Positions 11,530 through 22,672 are shown, counted from the stretch's first letter. The stretch is 64,000 nucleotides of DNA from Chrysaora quinquecirrha (GCA_014526335.1 JACTAT010000012.1:963318-1027317); one strand, 5' to 3'. Translations and numbers: made by a program. The notes: generated by a model from the letters alone, not told the origin.

Positions 11530-12329
11530 CAAGCTCGTTAGTTAATTGGTTAGGTAGGTATAGTTAGTCAATTAATTGGTTTGTTTGTTAGTTTTTTAGC
11601 TGGTTAGTTAATTAGTTAATTAGTGAGTTAGTTAGTTAGCTAGTTAGTTGGACAAATAATTAGTTAGTTAGCTAGTTCGTTAGTTATATAGTTAGATTGT
11701 TAGTTCGTTCGTTCGCTAGCTGGTCAGTTAGTCAGTTGATTAGTTTGTTCGTTAGTTTGTTAGCTAGTTAGTTAGATAGTGAGTTAATTAGTTTGTTTGT
11801 TAGTTAGTGAGTTCGTTAGCTGGTTAGTTAGTCAATTAATCAGTTTGTTCGTTAGTTTGTTAGTTAGTTAGTTAGTTAGTTAGTTGGCTAGTTAGTTAGT
11901 TAGTCAGTCAGTAAGTTAGTTATTTAGTTAGTTATTTGGTTTGTTAGTTAGTTAGTTAGATAGTTAGTTAGTTTGTTAGTTAGTTAGTTAGTTAGCTGGT
12001 TAGTTAGTTAGTTAGTTAGTTACTTAGCAAGCTAGCTAGTTAGTTTCAGTTGGTTGTTTTGTTAGTTAGTTGATTAGTTAGCTGGTTGGTTAATTGGTAA
12101 CGCAACTGGTAGTCAGCATTGCATGAAAGTGCTATATTGAGAAGAGAGCTTTATAAAGAGAAGATCATTAACATAGATATTTGATTAACACTTTTGTGTA
12201 ACAAAAAATTTCAAAATTGCTTTTACTTACCGGTTTAGGCAATGAATCATCGCAGTCGGATGCCAATGATGATGCTGATAATGCCAGCAATAGGAGTGAA
12301 ACTGCTCCACAAACAGCAAAAGACTTCAT
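6274..12329 (-). CDS. Secreted helical protein of unknown family, 320 aa, six coding exons
   Basis: Coding exons read 12,329-12,231; 11,315-11,120; 10,332-10,189; 7,954-7,796; 7,330-7,163; 6,470-6,274. Every intron is GT-AG; phases are 0,1,1,1,1 and the joined frame is open for 963 bases. The protein starts with a clear signal peptide (MKSFAVCGAV then a Leu/Ala core, cleavage near residue 23-24). Cys26 and Cys35 follow and could pair, with sequons at Asn50, Asn80 and Asn89. Residues 36-200 are charged, Ala-rich helix suggesting coiled coil. Residues 212-245 are strongly acidic, then Lys250-Arg251, a possible furin-type site, precedes a 69-residue amphipathic, Cys-free tail (Gly252-Val320) rich in Ile, Leu, Lys and Gln. 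I do not recognise the family. Acidic pro-region plus dibasic site plus amphipathic tail is a layout seen in processed secreted peptides, but that role is inference. Introns hold a 154-bp satellite and a TTAG array. Confidence 0.8.
8208..9785. repeat. 154-bp tandem satellite, about 10 units, in intron between coding exons 3 and 4
   Basis: Units start at 8,208, 8,362, 8,516, 8,670, 8,824, 8,978, 9,132, 9,286, 9,439 and 9,593, with a partial unit from 9,747. The first units are nearly identical; the last ones diverge and two are one base shorter. Each unit contains a GGGGAACACGAATCC core resembling the subterminal part of the TIR element at 56.65-57.75 kb, and the array is followed at 9,790-9,965 by another piece of that element. 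Short open frames on both strands are by-products of the repeat. Confidence 0.95.
9790..9965. repeat. Fragment of the GACAGGGTTTT-TIR MITE family
   Basis: The stretch with 'CTAATTAGGCCTTAGTT', 'AATCTGATTACTACAATATG' and 'TTTCGATACAATCATCCA' matches, with substitutions, the interior of the elements at 28.42-28.79 kb and 56.65-57.75 kb. It sits immediately after the 154-bp satellite. Confidence 0.65.
11391..12095. repeat. TTAG tetranucleotide microsatellite, decaying to the right
   Basis: Nearly pure GTTAGTTAG runs from 11,391 to about 11,530, then the same unit with many substitutions to about 12,095. It lies in the intron between coding exons 1 and 2 of the secreted-protein gene. Confidence 0.95.
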
Positions 12330-12806
12330 CGTTGCTGAATAGAAGTAGATTCATTCGTTAAAAGCATTTTGAAAGCAAATGTAAGTGTAAAGTCAAACCT
12401 ACTCTTATTCTAAATTCTACGACAGCTATTTGCTGTTTCTTTCTGACGTAACAACTGTCTTCTTCGACTCTACAGTCCAGGGCATCTTTTCTTTCAACAT
12501 AGTAATTAGTTGGGCTCTATTTCTCGCCCAGTGTTAAAGCGAAATTGCCAGTTGTTCGCCAATCAGCCTTAATGCCCAATGGCTTAAAGAACGTAGGTTA
12601 GAAAAATTAAATCGAAAATTCTGATTACTCGGTCGTGACACTGCAAAAGCTTTGAAATTTACTGGTGACTTTTAACTGTGTCTTCAATAAATCTTCAGGT
12701 TTCAAGTAGAAGACTTTGAGAGGCTGCGTACCGACTCCAGAAGATATAACCAGAGAGTAATTAAAGTCAGAAAACAAGGCCTTAGTGAAAAGAGTTTCTC
12801 TTGTTA

Positions 12807-13010
12807 GACCCCGTTTACACGGGAACGGATCCAAGTGGATACGGGGTCTTCTTTCGCTTATCTGGCGTACCTATTCGGGTACGCCAGATAAGCGAAACCA
12901 TTCGAATCTGTTTCCTATCCCGTCCATGTAAATCGTGCCTATCGTTCCGATTTCGGGCCCGAAAGTCAAGGATCTTTTGGATTCATATATTTCGTGTAAT
13001 CGGGATCTCA
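12807..13010. mobile_element. MITE-like element in the 5' UTR intron
   Basis: A GACCCCGTTTACACG end at 12,807 is partly mirrored by CGTGTAATCGGGATC ending near 13,009, matching 12-13 of 15 bases. Inside is a perfect 20-bp stem with 6-base loop at 12,852-12,897. Together these suggest a ~200-bp non-autonomous DNA transposon. Target duplication is unclear. Confidence 0.45.
12852..12897. repeat. Perfect 20-bp inverted repeat with 6-base loop
   Basis: TTTCGCTTATCTGGCGTACC at 12,852-12,871 is the exact reverse complement of 12,878-12,897. It is part of the MITE-like element near the secreted-protein gene promoter. Confidence 0.9.
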
Positions 13011-13132
13011 AAAAGAGCACTGTGTAAGATTAAGAAAATATATTTTACTTACTTGGTTAAGGTGTCCTGAGTCGTCTGATCTCCTGATCCTTGTTCAGCT
13101 CAAGTGAATGTGCTGAGATGTGAACTTTTTGC

Positions 13133-13142
13133 TATATATATA
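13133..13142 (-). promoter_or_regulatory. TATA box of the secreted-protein gene
   Basis: TATATATATA lies on the minus strand 80-90 bases upstream of the predicted first-exon donor. A CTCAGCA initiator-like word about 28 bases downstream (A near 13,114) gives a plausible transcription start, leaving a short 5' UTR exon. Confidence 0.55.
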
Positions 13143-13675
13143 CCATTTCACTGGCAAAGTAAACTCCAGATGCAAATAGATTTCTAATTCTATTTATTTA
13201 GCTCTTGAAAATAGCCATGACTCCATTAATAATGAAATATAGAAAATCGATTATGTGTTTTTTTAGCTTTACAAACTTTCATGAATTGCTTAATGCAATA
13301 ATTAATATTGTGGGGGGAGGAAGTTACCATATTCGGCCTCCAAATCATTTTTATTATATCAGGTGCTAATACCTCCTTGAAAAGCGTTGGCTGGCTGTGG
13401 GCAATTTTTCATCAAAGAAAAACTGCTTCAGTTCCATTTATTCTGAAGAATCTTCATTGCCAAAAATAATTCATGCAGAAACACGTGGTGAAACGTCTGG
13501 CTTTTGTACGTTGCGCCTTGAAAATTCAAAGTCGGGTTCTTAGAAAATTTCCTAGCTTTTTAAAGTATGCAATGCAGTTTCGATGTCTTGTTTATGGTTC
13601 CCTTGCCGTTTATAGACTTATTCAACATAACACGTTTTTATGTGCGGAGGACATATTAAGAGGGTGTTCGTTGTA

Positions 13676-13975
13676 ATAGACATATAGAGATATAGACGCT
13701 TTTTCCTGCCAAACCGCGTAACAAAGATAAACCACAAATCATAGGAATTAAACTTTGAAGTCACCGCAAGTGTTGTCATTAGTGGGCATAATAAACAAAA
13801 TGCAATTGCTTGCCAAAAACATCAATTAGTATCAACTGTTAGTGTAGCGCAGTGGAATAATGCGCTTGTTTCTTGCGCTAAGGGCTGCGAACTCAATCCG
13901 GGAACCTAAAAATTTGACACCAAGATTTTCTCGCAAAAAAGCCGGCTCGGTCGGGCTTCGAAAAAAGGTTTCACT
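13676..13975 (+). mobile_element. tRNA-derived SINE-like repeat, copy 1
   Basis: The sequence matches 36,476-36,792 over about 300 bases. It contains an A box (TAGCGCAGTGG) and a weaker B box about 45 bases later, as in a Pol III promoter inherited from a tRNA. The B box here (GCGAACTCAATCC) is more decayed than in the 36-kb copy. Confidence 0.6.
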
Positions 13976-14499
13976 ACAATATTGCAAAATGTTGCTCAAA
14001 TTTAATTTGATTTGATTTTTTATTTTGAAATATTTTCATACAATTTTTTTATTGGGTTGTTATTCTCAGAGGTTTCTAGAAGTCCTCTTACATGTAAGAT
14101 ATTTTCGTGTGAAGAGAGGAGGAGATTGTGGCGCAGTAGAAATTGTTGCCAAGTTAGACAGAAGAAATTTTTTCAAAACAGTTTGCGGCTTCGAGAATCA
14201 TCTGAAAATAAATGGTTCAAAGTGGCAATCAATTCTTCAAAGTGCTACTAATTATCGAATATAGTCATCTGCATAGTATGCGAATTCTTATGATAGCTTT
14301 TGGAGATTCTAGAATAATAATTCATCATTTGAAGCGAAGATTACAGGTTTCGGTGCACTGAAGGGAGTTATTTGTTACACAGTTTAACCTATGAGTTCAA
14401 ATTTATTAGTACATATACATTACTAGAGGTTTTCTATTTTCGATTCAAAGTTGTGGGATTCTTCCAGGAAAGATTCATCTGATCACATTGTCAACAATC

Positions 14500-15015
<516 letters not shown>

Positions 15016-15049
15016 CTTCGGACATTGCTACAGCGTTGCTATTTTTTGG

Positions 15050-15740
15050 ATAAGCAATCGGTTAATAAGCAATATTGATTACATAGCTAAATGGCAACTT
15101 TAAGGCTTAACGAAGAAGTTGTAAGCAACTATAGGTACAACATAATTGTGCTTTTGTTCACACTTTTAGTTCCAGTCGCTTTGATATGGACGATTGTATA
15201 CTTTGCCAATTTGAACTGTAACTACAAGTTTTTGATATTCCATCTAAGATTACAGCTGAGATAAATAGGGGGATACAATATACATTTCCCAGGTTGAGAA
15301 TATTTTGAAATGCCCAGGTGAGATAGGGTTAAGGAATTTTTAGGATGTTTTTTTAGACCCATTTTGATGTGTTGTGGTGAAAATCGGATCCTGTTGTATG
15401 GAAAGTTTGAAGAAAACCCAAGCCATATTCGGCACATTAATGTAAGGGTGTACTCCCGGGCTGGAGGGGGTAGCAGGATAGATGATCAATGTACCATTGG
15501 GATGTCCCTGCTGCAATATTCTGAAAATGCACCTTAATATCAAAAAGTGGAACCGGAAGTGGAACTAACTTGTAAGAGGTTTTATATGTTCTGAAAGTTC
15601 TGAATGTTCATGGGAATAATAAGGAATAATAATAATTCCAAGGTTTAAAATCATCTGACTGAGTTAGCTGTTAAGATATGGCAGGTCATGCAAGGTACAG
15701 GCGCATCGTTTGTTGTTGCTTCGACTAATGTTGAAGGTGT
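15050..15740. other. Intergenic, nothing identified
   Basis: Apart from the 15,002-15,047 tail shared with 36,860-36,908, I see no coding pattern, structured repeat or RNA gene here. Confidence 0.3.
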
Positions 15741-15744
15741 TTTC

Positions 15745-16185
15745 CTGTATTTCATCTATATCTCATGTACCAAAACATGTGGTTCCGGAACATGAGACCC
15801 CTCTATCACTCCCTTCTGCCAGAATCTCGCTGTATGTCAAATATATGGAGGATTGTTTTGCAAAGAAATGACCTTGGGAACAAAAATATTTGTCCGTTGT
15901 TCTGATGTGTCTGTTGTATAAGGATGTCCACTAATGATGATTTTACTGTATTTCATCTATATATAGTGTACCAAAACATGTCGTTCCAGAACCGGAGACC
16001 CCTCTATCATTCCCTTCCCCCGGAATTCCACAGTTTGTCCAATGTATAAAGATTTGTTTTAGCAGAGGAATGACCTTTCAGACAAAAATATTCTGCCTTT
16101 CTTCGTAAGTGTCTGTTGTATATGGGTGTCTGCTTATAGGAGTTTTACTGTATTCGATCTATATTTAATGTACCAAAAGGACCCC
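15745..16185. repeat. Tandem duplication of a ~200-bp unit (about 2.2 copies)
   Basis: 'GTACCAAAACATGT', 'GAGACCCCTCTATCA' and 'TGTCTGTTGTATA' recur in the same order at about 15,770-15,920 and 15,970-16,120. A third partial start lies near 16,170. The copies are diverged by roughly 20%. There is no coding potential. Confidence 0.75.
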
Positions 16186-16441
16186 CCCCCTCAGCCTGGA
16201 TTTCAGTATACACATAAACGACTACGTCTGTATTATTTGTATTCAGTAAACCAACTAAGTGATTTAATTTTGTTGCATTAATTCATCAATCTTGTTTGAT
16301 AAGCTAAGAAAACAATCCAAGTAGAAAACAAGATATTTTGACGATTATCTTTATCTTTTAATGGGGTCTGAAAGGAAGTATCGCGGGGGCAACCCAAAGT
16401 AGGAGTGTTTTGTTGAAAATTCAACAGTGGAGCTTTCATTA

Positions 16442-17946
16442 CATAGTCAATAGAAGTGAGGACTGGTCTGGAAGCCTATTGTCTTAACTCTTTGTCTCGA
16501 TTTTAACGAGCCACGTGACCAAACTGAGGGGACGGGAATTGTTTGTCTGTTTGCGTTATGTACTGTACTATCCTTGATTTCTCTGCGAGACTTGGCGTAT
16601 TTGATTTAAATATTATGCCCATTCAACTTTGCTTCAGTTTATTCACTGTACGTAAACTTAATACATGATTGTTTAGATTGCTGGCTTTTGGGAAAGCGCG
16701 CGGTGACTAGTAATGAGCAATTTCATTTCTCTCGAATATACTGAAAATGTGAACATTCCAAATTTGTCCTTCCAAATTCACTGTTATTTTTCGTACAGAG
16801 AAATGCGGAAATAAATCTTGGTTTGGAAAAAATATAGACCTATAAAGTAATTTATTCCTGATCGGGAGAATTTCGCTAATATTTCCAGAAGGTTCTCGCA
16901 TCGGCGGATGTCACTCTCTCGTTAAAGGATTTCTAGGGGTATCTATCGAATGAATATTTTCAGCCGGACAACTTTTTCTTTCCTGCGTGCAGCCGAAAGA
17001 GTAGAGATTACAGAAGTGGGAAGATTCTGTGAGAAGAATCTGAGGCGTTTGAGTTGAGCCTCAAACTTTGAGCTCCAGCCAGGGGCCGTTCACTCCCTTG
17101 AATCGCGAACATCTTTTCGAAGAGTAAAATAAATTTCCCTCACTTGAGACTGCAAGCAGGTAAAGTTTTCCTCGATGTGGGAGAAACTAACATGCGGAAT
17201 TTCAGCCAGTAGTTTCTCCTTTTCTCTGTCAATTGAGAGCAATTCTTTCTTCCCTAGCTGTGTTTCTTCCGATCAAGAGTCTTCGAATTCCATTATTTTT
17301 CGCAAGGAGGAAGCTTTGAAGATTTTTTGATAAGTTTTGTCGAGTTTTTGAAGGGTGTGATAATCGATTCGGGTAGAGGGCTTTCGAAAAGAGAAAAGCG
17401 GGCGAAAAATAGGAACGAGTAAACAATATGCGAACATTCAGAACTGAATGGTTTTTCCTCTAGAAAGTTTAATTTTAGTTTTTGGATGGCTTTGCTGCTT
17501 TTTTTTATTCAAGTTATTAATTTTAGCTACAATAGAGCTTGTAAGACTGACTATTTTCCTGCTTAAAAAGAAATAGCGGAACTCTCCTAGCGGAAATTTT
17601 GCCCTGATTCTTATTTCTTGGTATCGGGAGAGACGTATTTAGTACAGAAGAACGATCCCATTCAGGAGAAATTAGCTTATATCTGCAGCCGAGTTGAACT
17701 GCTTATCATACGTGATGTTGCACTTATCTTCATCCAAGAATTTGAATGATAAACTGAACATTTCTCGTCGTCCTGATCTTTCCTTGTGTTTTCTGCAGTC
17801 GATTCTCGAACGTTGTCTCCTCAGTTTGATCACATGACCAAAATAATTTGCGCGTTCAAGTTGTAGGCAGACCAGCTTCGAATTCAATAGAACAAAAGAA
17901 ATTTTGACAATAGGTTTCAGACCAGTCCTCACTTCTATTGACTATG
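16442..17946. mobile_element. 1.5-kb DNA element with terminal inverted repeats
   Basis: The left end CATAGTCAATAGAAGTGAGG (16,442 on) is the reverse complement of the right end (17,906-17,946) over about 41 bases with three mismatches. A second inner pair around 'CACGTGACC...CTGAGG' also inverts, so the true TIR may be longer and decayed. No transposase is recognisable inside. Probably a non-autonomous transposon. Confidence 0.7.
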
Positions 17947-17949
17947 ATA

Positions 17950-19200
17950 GCCAACAAATGTTAGCCTCACCAGTCCATCATTGCCAGTGGACTACACCGT
18001 CCTGGCGTTGTGTAAACTTCTTACACTGCGTCACGGTTGCCCGCCCTTTTCTAATTTCTTCCGTTACTCCGCTTTTCGCTGCCTCCTTCTGTTGTGAATT
18101 AACCACCGACCTTAAAAATCACTGTCTTATTCGGGCAGTTCATGGGTTTGCAAAGGCTAGAGAGGCGGGAGTTTCTTATGTGCTCCTTGTGCCCCATAGA
18201 GGCTAATCATTTGTGGCTGATGCAGCATTACCCATCTTTCTGACATTCTATCCCGAGTTTGGGGATCTACCCCAATACACTGAACCATAGTTGAGAAGGT
18301 CCAAAAATAGTGATTTTCTCCAGCAGCAACATTTTCAATTCATTTCATTAGCAAATATATCAAAGTACAAATAAGAGTACTACTTACCTAATTTAGAATA
18401 AACAAGAGATACATATTTGCGATACGAACATTTAACTGTAACGGCATGTAAAAATTATTATTGTGGCAACAAGCATACATCTACGTCGTAGACTTATTAC
18501 ATTCGTCGTAGTTTCCAATTATTAAGACGAAGTGTGATAAGTCTAAGCACAATGAACGCTATTTTGCTAAAATCAAATTGAGGCGTAGCATTTCAAAAGA
18601 GATGAATTAATTAACAAAAAGCTCCATCCATTCTGAATGTAAACATTTAGGTAAAATCTACTGAAATCTCACATAGCATCGAACTCTTGGACATCTTGTA
18701 ATCTCCTATACAACTAAAGCTGATTTAGGGTGACTGACGAGGGTAAACTCGTATACATGTTTTTGTCGATTATTTTCCCCGGTTATGGATTGTGTGAAAC
18801 ACTGACTACATTAATGGCTACCAATCAGCATTTTCGTATAATTTAATGACCTTAACGGTTAATACCAGGCTTGAGTTGAAATTCTTAACCGTAAAAAGGC
18901 AATTCAATTTCTTCAGCACCTTTACGTGGAAAAAGGGCTCGATAAAACTTACAGATGGTGCACAGTTCATTTCTGGGACACTCTTTTGCCCTCTTTTTGG
19001 GGTGCACTGTGCATCTTTGTAGATTATTCCCTATTTAAGTATTTTTTTTCAAAATTATTCTCTCATAATTTTGCTTTTTTTTACATTTCGTTATCACCTG
19101 CTCTCTTGCTAGATTTCTGAGAACAATCTTTACTTTGGTTCAGATATAGAATATACTCGCACCAGGAAGTATTTGAAGATTACAACAATTGTAGAAACAG
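17950..19200. other. Intergenic, nothing identified
   Basis: No splice-consistent coding segment, RNA gene or repeat structure was found. Short frames at 17,904-18,206 and 18,926-19,120 lack any supporting motif. Confidence 0.3.
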
Positions 19201-19555
19201 TTTTCTTGGCGTCTGACTTATTTCGGATTGTTTCCGCAAGAAGATCGCAAATTTTCTGGCTGATCAAAAGTATGGTCCGCAAAAGTGCCCTGTTTAGGAA
19301 ACGTGTTATTGCGATTCGAAAATTAAGTAAAAAAGGCCATTACTAAGTGCTTTGTTGCTGCCAACCCTCGGTTAGTTTTTGCACTCGGAAAGTTCTACCA
19401 TCCATTCTAGGATGGCAAAACAAGATCTTTTTTTCACTTACGGGTTTTGGAATCTGTCCACATCAAAACTTTTTTTTCTTCGACACTATATCATATATGA
19501 TACATGGTCATACACTAAATAATAACAGAACTACAATACTAGTTAACAAAACAGT

Positions 19556-20125
19556 GTGCAGTACCGTGGGGATGCGCAGTACCGTGGGGATGTTCAGTAC
19601 ATGTGGGAGGCATCCTGAGTACCGTGGGGATGTTCAGTACCGTGGGAGGCATCCTGAGTACCGTGGGGCGACATCTTGAGTACCGTGGGGATGTTCAGTA
19701 CCGTGGGGGATACCATGATTTCTGTGGGGAGGCATCCTGAGTACCGTGGGGGATGTTCAGTACCGTGGGGAGGCATCTTGAGTACAGTGGGGGGATATCA
19801 TGATGTCTGTGGGGAGGCATCCGTGAGTACCGTGGCGGATATTCAGTACCGTGGGGGATACCTTGAGTACCGTGGGGATGTTCAGTACCGTGGGAGGCAT
19901 CTTGAGTACCGTGGAGGGATATCATGATGTCTGTGGGAGGCATCATGAGTACCGTGGGGATGTTCAGTACCGTGGGGGATATCATGAGTACAGTGGGGAG
20001 GCATCTCTGAGTACCGTGGGGTTGCTCAGTACCGTGGGAGGCATCATGAGTACCGTGGGGATGTTCAGTACCGTGGGAGGCATCTCTGAGTACCGTGGCG
20101 GATGTTCAGTACTGTGGGGTTGATC
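19556..20125. repeat. Minisatellite arm (left) of the foldback element
   Basis: More than 20 imperfect copies of a CAGTACCGTGGGG(A)-containing unit, interspersed with 'GGGATATCATGATGTCTGTG' variants. It is the inverted counterpart of 21,372-21,960. The frames reading 'STVGMF...' are artefacts of the array. Confidence 0.95.
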
Positions 20126-20541
20126 AACTGTAATCAATCTTCGAATCACTTTTTCCGTTGTTATTTTTATAACTTATCGCGCGGGATTAGTACATCGTTT
20201 CTTAGTCAACACAACGGAAAACCGGACTACTATGAATGTCAAGTTCACAAGAGTCGTTTGCGTGAGATAATTTGATGTATTCCAAAATAAGTCTGTAAGA
20301 CCACTTCGTATGAGTTTTCCATCAAATGACAACACGAACTGTTTGGATTTTTTCGTCTCTTGGGAATAGCTTCTAAAATCGATGTTACTACTCCAGGCTT
20401 GAGATTCCTCGGAACTCTTGAGTTTCTCTCAGAAATCTTTTCAATATTTGGTCAGACGGAACAGCAAAATTAATTTTGTTCTTTCTGTCACTTTCATGTG
20501 GCCCAATTGTGAACTTCCATCCACAACACACCCACTAAATT

Positions 20542-21085
20542 TCAAGCCCCTTGAAAACCGTACCCATTTTCCATGGAATAAAAGGTATCCGAAAATCCAA
20601 AAAGCAACGACTTCTTTCTATACCTCATACTGCTAGCATTTCTGCATGAATAAAAACGAACGACATCAAGAAAAAGAAGCAATGCTATGTTATTCATGGG
20701 GAATTTATCTTTAGAGACGAGTTTTAAGAACCGTGCTAAGTCTGCTAGTAAGTTGTATTTTCTCAAAGTTGGCAGGGCCTTTTTTAACAGAGAAATTATT
20801 TCGTCATCGCAACCTACTTCAGCGTCGGAAAACTCTTTGTCCTGGAAGTCGTCTGTCATGTTCTGAAAGTATTCATCAATTTCTTTTATCATCGTTATTT
20901 TCAACGATCCCAGATACTGATAAATCAGAAGGGAACAAACATTTCCTTGGCATAGAATCTGCAAAGTCGTCTCCGTTGTCCATATCGACCTGTTTTTTAT
21001 GTTTCAAGAACGTATCAAACGCTGAGCACGGGCTGCTTGCCCTTCTAGGAGCATGCTGCAAAAATTTTTGGTACAGCTCATCCAT
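20542..21085 (-). pseudogene. ORF inside the foldback element, one frameshift, unknown family
   Basis: A frame starts at an ATG at 21,085 ('MDELYQKFLQHAPRRASS') and runs 69 codons to 20,876. Shifting one base near 20,880 continues it ('EIDEYFQNMTDDFQDKEF...') to a stop at 20,542, giving about 180 residues. The middle is acidic; the end has 'NIALLLFLDVVRFYS', a hydrophobic helix-like block followed by basic residues. I do not recognise the family. It is the only non-repetitive coding-like sequence in the element and could be a remnant of its mobility gene or a captured host exon. Confidence 0.45.
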
Positions 21086-21371
21086 CGAGATTTTAATTCA
21101 TTCTCACATTTGGTCAGTACAACACACTTTTGTAAGGAACAATTGTCCTAAGCAGGTTCTAGAAATACAAATATCAACTACAGAACAAAACTTCGCTGTG
21201 TTTTGAAATACATCAGATTATCTCACGCAAACGACTCTTGTGAACTTGACATTCATAGTATAGTCCGGTTTTCCGTTGTGTTGACTAAGAAACGATGTAC
21301 TAATCCCGCGCGACAAGTTATAAAAATAACAACGGAAAAAGTGATTCGAAGATTGATTACAGTTGATCAAC

Positions 21372-21960
21372 CCCACAGTACTGAACATCCGCCACGGTAC
21401 TCAGAGATGCCTCCCCACGGTACTGAACATCCCCCACTGTACTCATGATGCCTCCCCACGGTACTGAGCAACCCCCACGGTACTCAGAGATGCCTCCCCA
21501 CTGTACTCATGATATCCCCCCACGTTACTGAACATCCCCCACGGTACTCATGATGCCTCCCCACAGACATCATGATATCCCTCCACGGTACTCAAGATGC
21601 CTCCCCACGGTACTGAACATCCCCCACGGTACTCAAGGTATCCCCCCACGGTACTGAATATCCGCCACGGTACTCACGGATGCCTCCCCACAGACATCAT
21701 GATATCCCCCACTGTACTCAAGATGCCTCCCACGGTACTGAACATCCCCACGGTACTCAGGATGCCTCCCCACAGAAATCATGGTATCCCCCCACGGTAC
21801 TGAACATCCCCCACGGTACTCAAGATGTCGCCCCACGGTACTCAGGATGCCTCCCCACGGTACTGAACATCCCCCACGGTACTCAGGGATGCCTCCCCAC
21901 ATGTACTGAACATCCCCCACGGTACTGCGCATCCCCCACGGTACTGCACACACGTTACAC
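21372..21960. repeat. Minisatellite arm (right) of the foldback element
   Basis: Inverted copy of the left arm: tandem CCCCACGGTACTG units with the same higher-order order of variants, ending in ACTGCACACACGTTACACGG. Confidence 0.95.
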
Positions 21961-22299
21961 GGGGTGTTTCTATCGCTAGGCAATGGTCACTAAGTCATAA
22001 TTTTGTAAAAAGTCTTCTATATTTTTTGTTTCGGATTAAATATAGAAAAGGCCGTGGTTCTGTGTAGACAGAAAGAGTTCGTTTTCTCAGTTGGACTCCG
22101 CCGTATCCGACCAGCTGATTGGTGTTTTCCGATTGGGGCATTTCGAGCGGACTCTGGGTAAATTTCCGCATTAGTTCATTGTATCGGTTTGTTTGTGATG
22201 TTCATACTCTGAGGAGTGTGAGAGACAGCTTTTAAGTACAGTACGCCCGAAAATGTTTCCGCTGTTCATCGCAATCTTACTTTCATATATTATTATTCT

Positions 22300-22672
22300 T
22301 ATAGCTTTTATATAAATAATCATATTTTGGCCTAGATACCTTCTTTATATTAAGCTGATAATCTCAGGGCTTATGACAATGCCAACCTCAGCTTGTTCTT
22401 ATTTTCTTCTTAAAAATCTGAGCAAATCCAGGCTCGTGTTACTCTTATAAAATTGTTCTTATAAAAGAAGGAATGTATTTAATTGTTATTTAGCTTGGTT
22501 GACACTTTTTTGGTTCACCCCCATTCTTGACTTACCTGGGCCCCCAAAAGTTGGAATAGCGCCAATTCACTTCAATAAGAAATGGATAAGGAAAAGTGGG
22601 AGGGAATAGTGGATGAATGATGAAAACATGAAAGCGGTAGTGCTGCACAGAAGGTAGGATCTTAAGGCTTGA
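22300..22672. other. Presumed SNAPC3 upstream region
   Basis: No coding pattern. It separates the Penelope tail from the first SNAPC3 coding exon; the promoter or a 5' UTR exon may lie here, but I see no clear core element. Confidence 0.3.

Larger units (their letters stand above)
12335..13052 (-). other. 5' UTR intron and non-coding first exon of the secreted-protein gene
   Basis: An acceptor (TTCTATTCAG) ends at 12,335, five bases before the start codon. A donor (CCAA then GTAAGTAAAA) begins at 13,052. This implies a non-coding first exon at about 13,053-13,110 and a 718-base intron that contains a MITE-like foldback. A first exon just downstream of a TATA box makes the model coherent, but it is not confirmed by transcripts. 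Confidence 0.6.
19554..21960. mobile_element. 2.4-kb foldback element with ~740-bp inverted repeats
   Basis: Outer arms (19,554-20,125 and 21,372-21,960) are tandem arrays of a CAGTACCGTGGGG-type unit of about 20-25 bases, in opposite orientations. Inner arms (about 20,126-20,290 and 21,200-21,371) are unique sequence and are >95% identical as inverted copies. A ~900-bp centre holds a frameshifted minus-strand ORF. A 170-bp relative with the same end sequence sits at 45,050-45,226. No known transposase is visible, so the superfamily is open. Confidence 0.9.
19469..22046 (-). mobile_element. LINE 3' fragment, itself split by the foldback element
   Basis: A T-run with 'ACACTATATCATATATGATACATGGTC' (19,469-19,553) and 'CTAGGCAATGGTCACTAAGTC' (21,968-22,046) match, in the same order and orientation, the two ends of the minus-strand LINE piece at 38,349-38,880. 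The former is the LINE 3' end; the latter encodes its C-terminal domain. Confidence 0.65.
19205..22285 (+). mobile_element. Penelope-like element remnant split by nested insertions
   Basis: 19,205-19,468 matches the Penelope RT end at 58,520-59,050 ('GGATTGTTTCCGCAAGAAG', 'AGTATGGTCCGCAAAAGTG', 'GGTTTTGGAATCTGTC'). 22,047-22,285 continues the same element ('TTCTGTGTAGACAGAAAGAG' through 'CCGCTGTTCATCGCAAT'), equal to 59,064-59,343. The GIY-YIG segment is missing between the RT end and the tail. The two halves are separated by a LINE fragment that itself holds a foldback element. Confidence 0.8.

Noticed and set aside
11391..12095. Telomere-like repeat
   Set aside because: The unit is TTAG, not the animal TTAGGG, and it is a decaying intronic microsatellite.
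19347..20123. Frames rich in 'STVGMF' and 'RYRG' motifs
   Set aside because: Products of the foldback minisatellite arm; the mirrored arm gives the same on the other strand.
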